From Peribacillus butanolivorans (lineage in GTDB: Bacteria; Bacillota; Bacilli; Bacillales; DSM-1321), in the NCBI RefSeq assembly GCF_001273755.1, contig NZ_LGYA01000001.1, forward strand, positions 1,967,369 through 2,031,368: a stretch of DNA of 64,000 bases. The letters run 5' to 3'. Made by a program: the position numbers and the translations under genes. Shown here piece by piece: positions 60,744 through 64,000 of the stretch. Position 1 is the stretch's first letter. The number at the start of each line of letters is the position of its first letter. Under the pieces are notes generated by a model. That model had not been told where the DNA came from, made no database searches, and saw nothing but the letters and a program-made list of their open reading frames with translations.

Positions 60744-61550
60744 TTATTTTTCTTTAGATATAAGTGCAGCATGAAGATCTGCTGAAAGTTCACTGATATC
60801 TGAATAAGGTTCTTGAATTCTTAATAACCTTTTTAGTAAATGTACGGTTTCTTTTTCTAAAGAAAGTTCTTCTGTCCAAGGAAGAACTTTTTTATTGTTG
60901 GAAGAGTAAGTCGTATAAAGTAAATATAAAAGTATGTCTCCTAAATCATAATAGTCCTGCTGTTTCATTTCTAATTCTTTTGATGATGAACAAATTGGGT
61001 CAACCGAGACAATCTGTTTCGACAGACCAAAGTCGATTAAAAAAGGCTCTTTGTCTTTTAGTAAAATATTTGGAATACGTAAATCTTGATGGTACATACC
61101 ATTTTTGTGAAGATAAGCTACTAATTCTAGCAGGCGAGCAAGTAAAAGTAGAGACTCTTTCTCCTTAAAGGTTTTATGATTTAAGAAAATTTGGTCTTCC
61201 AAATTGTCCCCTTCAATGTAATTCATTACATAATAAAAATATCCGTTATTTGAAAATTCATCATATAACTTAGGCATACTTTTGTGGTTTAACAAACGCA
61301 GAATAGAGATTTCATTTTCAAACAGCTTAATCTCTTTTTTGATACAGCGTTTACTTGGACGAAGCTGTTTGACTACTCTATTCTCATTTGTTTTCAAATC
61401 TTTGCAGAGATAAACAATGCCGTAGCTTCCTGTTCCTATAACACTTATGACCTCGTATTTATCATACAAAACTGCACCTTTTTTAATAGGTTTATCTACA
61501 AAAAACTGAAAGAACTTTCGAATGGAACGCCAAATTGAAACTTTCCTCAC
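60744..61550 (-). CDS. Hanks-type Ser/Thr protein kinase, PrkD/YbdM-like
   Basis: A 268-residue soluble kinase: glycine loop IGTGSYGIVYL, catalytic Lys in VVKQL, catalytic loop YHQDLRIPNILL (HQD instead of HRD), metal loop IDFGLSKQ, and a shortened C-lobe (QQDYYDLGDILLYLL). No membrane segment or PASTA repeat, unlike PrkC. Length and form resemble YbdM (PrkD) of B. subtilis. GTG start at 61550 with GTTGAGG nearby. Confidence 0.88.
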   Translation of the reverse strand: MRKVSIWRSIRKFFQFFVDKPIKKGAVLYDKYEVISVIGTGSYGIVYLCKDLKTNENRVVKQLRPSKRCIKKEIKLFENEISILRLLNHKSMPKLYDEFSNNGYFYYVMNYIEGDNLEDQIFLNHKTFKEKESLLLLARLLELVAYLHKNGMYHQDLRIPNILLKDKEPFLIDFGLSKQIVSVDPICSSSKELEMKQQDYYDLGDILLYLLYTTYSSNNKKVLPWTEELSLEKETVHLLKRLLRIQEPYSDISELSADLHAALISKEK

Positions 61551-62021
61551 CTCAACTTTAGAGTCATAACAAACAAAAGACCATTATGATTTATATTATA
61601 TTTTCTTTTCTTGATCTTTATAAAAACAGAACGGTTTGGAAGAATGAAGAAGCATGGCTATTCTATCATGGTTTTTGAAAATGCAGTAATTAGTGTCTTT
61701 TTATTTTATTTAATTTAGATTTTTTCTAAAAATAGTAGTCACTAAGGAGAATGAATAGTCGTGACTCTTTCTCCTTTGTGGCTCAATGTTCATTCAACTG
61801 GTTATGACTTCGAAGAAACTATGCACTCGTTTACATATATACGAAAATATAAAATAGTTACTAAATATTGGGTGATGTAAGTAATAGTTTTCAAGAAATC
61901 CTATAAGTTCAGGTCATTAGACAAGGGGCCACGCTACACCTTTCATTTGCATTGAATATTATGTATAGTTAGTATTATATGTAAAATAGTTAGAATATTC
62001 AAAATAGAGAGAGGGGAAGTT
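61551..62021. other. Intergenic region between kinase and MaoC-like gene
   Basis: 471 bases. Overlapping short inverted repeats near 61735-61785 (AGTCAC/GTGACT and AAGGAGAA/TTCTCCTT) could form alternative hairpins. No -24/-12 promoter like that at 63948 is present here. AGAGGGG precedes the MaoC-like gene. Confidence 0.35.
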
Positions 62022-62450
62022 ATGAGCTTAACAATCACAGATTTGTTTATCGGACAGATTGCTAGTCTTCAGCGTACTTTTAATGAATCAGATGTAAGGT
62101 TATGCAGTGAATTAACAAAAGATTACAGCCCGATTTATCAAGTGAATAAAGAGGAATGGAGAAGCAATTACAGCAAGCCGATTGTTCCTGGTTTGTTAAC
62201 AGAAGGGCTTATTACTCAAGTAATAAGTGAAAAACTCCCTGGCAGTGCCTGTATTTTACTACAAAAGGAATTAGTGTTTTACCATCCTGTACATATAGGA
62301 GATATGATTTCGGCTGAGCTGGAGGTTATTGACATTAATTTAAATAGAGATTGGGTGACACAAAAGGTGACTTGCTATAATCAAGCAGGAATTGAAGTTA
62401 TTAAAGGACAAGTTGTGATATTAGTTTTAACTAATCAAGATGTTAGGTGA
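62022..62450 (+). CDS. MaoC-like hot-dog-fold protein lacking the catalytic His
   Basis: A 142-residue hot-dog protein: FNESDVRLCSELTKDYSPIY, then SKPIVPGLLTEGLI and VFYHPVHIGDMISAELEVI, the plan of (R)-specific enoyl-CoA hydratases. The catalytic Asp34 is present, but the His expected five residues on (D-x3-I-H) is Tyr39. Hydratase activity is therefore doubtful. It lies 5 bases upstream of a sigma-54 activator, so it may serve an acyl-CoA-related pathway under that regulator. Confidence 0.8.
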   Translation: MSLTITDLFIGQIASLQRTFNESDVRLCSELTKDYSPIYQVNKEEWRSNYSKPIVPGLLTEGLITQVISEKLPGSACILLQKELVFYHPVHIGDMISAELEVIDINLNRDWVTQKVTCYNQAGIEVIKGQVVILVLTNQDVR

Positions 62451-62455
62451 TGTGA

Positions 62456-63781
62456 ATGGAAAACGTTAAAAACGTTAAAAGAAATTGGGGATCAATTGAA
62501 GTCGATGAAAATGGAAAAGTTATAGGCGCCAGTGCTGATTTTTATGAGCATTTCACTATAATACCGACTGATTTGATAGGGGAGTCCATTGCGAAGGTCA
62601 TTCACACTTCTACGAACAATTCTCTAAAAAATCCTGATAAAAAACATGTGTTTCCAGGTGTGATCTCAGGACACTCTTGTTTTATTAGAACTATTCGAAA
62701 AGAAAGCATTACCATTTATAATGTAATCATCCGACAAGAAGAGCTTGAATACGCTGATTTAGTATATTATGCCAATTCCTTGGATAGGCATAAAGCTAAG
62801 AAAAAAGCTGGAATTCAAAGTCGATATGGCTTTGAAGAGATTGTTGGAAAAAGCCAAGCGATTGAAAGGATAAAAGAGCTGGCAGCTAGAATTTCTACCA
62901 GTAGTTCAACAGTGCTGCTTACCGGAGAAACTGGAACAGGTAAGGAACTGTTTGCTCAAGCGATTCATGGTTTGAGTACAAGAAAATCACACCCGTTTGT
63001 TCCGGTCAATTGTGCTGCAATACCAGATGAATTATTTGAATCGGAGATCTTTGGTTATGAAGCTGGGGCATTTAGCGGTGCGAAAAAAGAAGGTAAACCT
63101 GGGAAAATAGAATTAGCTCAAAATGGTACCCTTTTTTTAGACGAGATTTCTGAACTGCCTTATCAGGCTCAGGGCAAGCTCTTACGTGTCTTACAGGAAA
63201 GGGAAGTAGAAAGACTCGGTGGAACAGGGAGTAAGAATGTCAATATCCGTATTATTGCGGCGACGAACAGAGATCTAAAAACCCTTATTCAAGAAGGGAA
63301 ATTCCGGCAAGATTTATATTACCGTCTTTATGTTTTTGAATTGAAAATTCCTTCTTTAAGGGAACGGCCGGAAGATATTCTTCCGTTAGCTTATTATTTT
63401 ATCGATTATTTTAATAACAAATTAGGGTGTAACGTTAGAGAAATTGAGCCTAAACTCCAAGAATGGCTTTCAAATTATAGCTGGCCCGGAAACGTTCGTG
63501 AATTTAAAGCAATTATCGAACGAGGTATGAATATCGTAGAGGGACGGACTTTAACATTGGACTCTTTATATTTTACACCTAATTTAACTTTGCAGGATGA
63601 GGTAGAGGAACTGGGGATTTCTTACTCAAGTAGCTTGGATGAGGTAGTCGGGAAAGCTGAGATATCTGCTATTCAGCGTGCGTTAACAGAGTCGGATGGA
63701 GATCGTTCTTTAGCCGCTCAAAAGCTGAAAATTCATATTGCGAGCTTATATAGAAAAATTGCGAAGTACAAGCTGAAATAA
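62456..63781 (+). CDS. Sigma-54-dependent activator with N-terminal PAS-like domain
   Basis: A 441-residue enhancer-binding protein. Residues 1 to about 120 look like a PAS-type sensor; about 130-360 is the AAA+ domain with Walker A GETGTGKE, GAFSGAKKEG (sigma-54 contact loop GAFTGA with T to S), Walker B GTLFLDEI and RLYVFELKIPSLRERPEDI; the C-terminal Fis-type helix-turn-helix ends IHIASLYRKIAKYKLK. It should activate the -24/-12 promoter at 63948-63963. GGTGATG serves as ribosome site. Confidence 0.94.
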   Translation: MENVKNVKRNWGSIEVDENGKVIGASADFYEHFTIIPTDLIGESIAKVIHTSTNNSLKNPDKKHVFPGVISGHSCFIRTIRKESITIYNVIIRQEELEYADLVYYANSLDRHKAKKKAGIQSRYGFEEIVGKSQAIERIKELAARISTSSSTVLLTGETGTGKELFAQAIHGLSTRKSHPFVPVNCAAIPDELFESEIFGYEAGAFSGAKKEGKPGKIELAQNGTLFLDEISELPYQAQGKLLRVLQEREVERLGGTGSKNVNIRIIAATNRDLKTLIQEGKFRQDLYYRLYVFELKIPSLRERPEDILPLAYYFIDYFNNKLGCNVREIEPKLQEWLSNYSWPGNVREFKAIIERGMNIVEGRTLTLDSLYFTPNLTLQDEVEELGISYSSSLDEVVGKAEISAIQRALTESDGDRSLAAQKLKIHIASLYRKIAKYKLK

Positions 63782-63828
63782 CGTTACTATAATGTTGATA
63801 AGTGAAATATAAATCAAGTTAACCTTTG

Positions 63829-63857
63829 AACACACTTTAGAAGTGTGTCTTTTTTTT
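63829..63857 (+). terminator. Terminator of the sigma-54 activator gene
   Basis: ACACACTT-TAG-AAGTGTGT stem followed by seven T. Confidence 0.9.
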
Positions 63858-63859
63858 GA

Positions 63860-63908
63860 TTTCGCATATTTGATTTGCAAGATTGCGAAAAAAATTAAAA
63901 ATGCGAAA
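63860..63908 (+). promoter_or_regulatory. Candidate upstream activator sites
   Basis: TTTCGCA (63860-63866) and two copies of its complement TGCGAAA (63884-63890 and 63902-63908) form inverted repeats 40-100 bp upstream of the -24/-12 promoter, where a sigma-54 activator should bind. Confidence 0.6.
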
Positions 63909-63947
63909 ACGATATTAAATGAAGCCTGATATGCAGCAATAATAAGT

Positions 63948-63963
63948 TGGCACACAACTTGCA
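63948..63963 (+). promoter_or_regulatory. Sigma-54 (-24/-12) promoter
   Basis: TGGCAC-N5-TTGCA matches the sigma-54 consensus, with invariant GG and GC ten bases apart. It points right, so its gene starts beyond the window edge. Confidence 0.9.
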
Positions 63964-64000
63964 TTAATAGATTGACAAAGGATGAAGTTACTTAACTTAG

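Noticed and set aside
60506-60793. 95-codon minus-strand open frame
   Set aside because: It covers the small Ser/Arg-rich gene and the kinase end; no ribosome site and low-complexity content point to a shadow of the plus-strand frame.

Overview
The window looks like chromosome of an AT-rich, low-GC Gram-positive bacterium of the Bacillaceae. Support comes from strong AGGAGG-type ribosome sites with GTG and TTG starts, a kip/pxp operon, HU, a PrkD-like kinase, an S-box and cobalamin riboswitches. The cobalamin operon has the gene order and fusions known from Bacillus (Priestia) megaterium. Species cannot be fixed from this sequence alone.

Layout. 1-755 is the 3' part of an MTOX/sarcosine-oxidase-type flavoprotein. 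1219-5883 is the 5-oxoproline operon (pxpA, NRAMP-like transporter, YcsI-like protein, pxpB, pxpC), with a TnrA-type box at about -50 and a candidate repressor palindrome at the start site. 6208-12815 is a respiratory-type molybdoenzyme operon: heme-b-like membrane protein, NarB/NapA-like catalytic subunit, four-cluster ferredoxin, Tat Rieske protein, three small unknown proteins, and a NarK-type transporter fused to a PAS domain. 13020-16619 is its probable regulatory set: two DegS/NreB-type kinases, an NreC-like regulator and an NreA-like GAF protein. 16977-17732 is a KipR-like IclR regulator, separated from the kip genes by this 11-kb block.

18547-32773 holds a 2,4-diaminopentanoate-dehydrogenase-like enzyme, a LysR regulator, a TAXI-TRAP transporter with a DUF1850 protein, a gamma-glutamyltransferase with an extra C-terminal domain, a decayed PAP2 phosphatase, an acyl-CoA-dehydrogenase-like enzyme, and a polar amino-acid ABC transporter. 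33198-41695 is a mixed region: SRAP protein, a SAM riboswitch with a MetT-like carrier, an AgcS symporter, an orphan barstar, a GNAT remnant, TerC, a polysaccharide deacetylase and a YozQ-like small protein.

41883-59711 is the cobalt/cobalamin locus. Divergent cbiMNQO (cobalt uptake) and cbiW-H60-X-J-C-D-ET-L-F-G-A-cobA-cbiY-btuR-cbiP (anaerobic corrin synthesis to cobyric acid) are each preceded by a cobalamin riboswitch. Downstream lie HU, a small Ser/Arg-rich protein convergent with a Hanks-type kinase, and a MaoC-fold protein upstream of a sigma-54 activator. A well-formed -24/-12 promoter at the right edge points to a target gene just outside the window.

The least ordinary part is 6101-16619: a probable nitrate-responsive system built from a cytoplasmic NarB/NapA-like enzyme, an exported Rieske protein, a transporter-PAS fusion and two kinases. 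Its activity and electron route are inferred, not shown.
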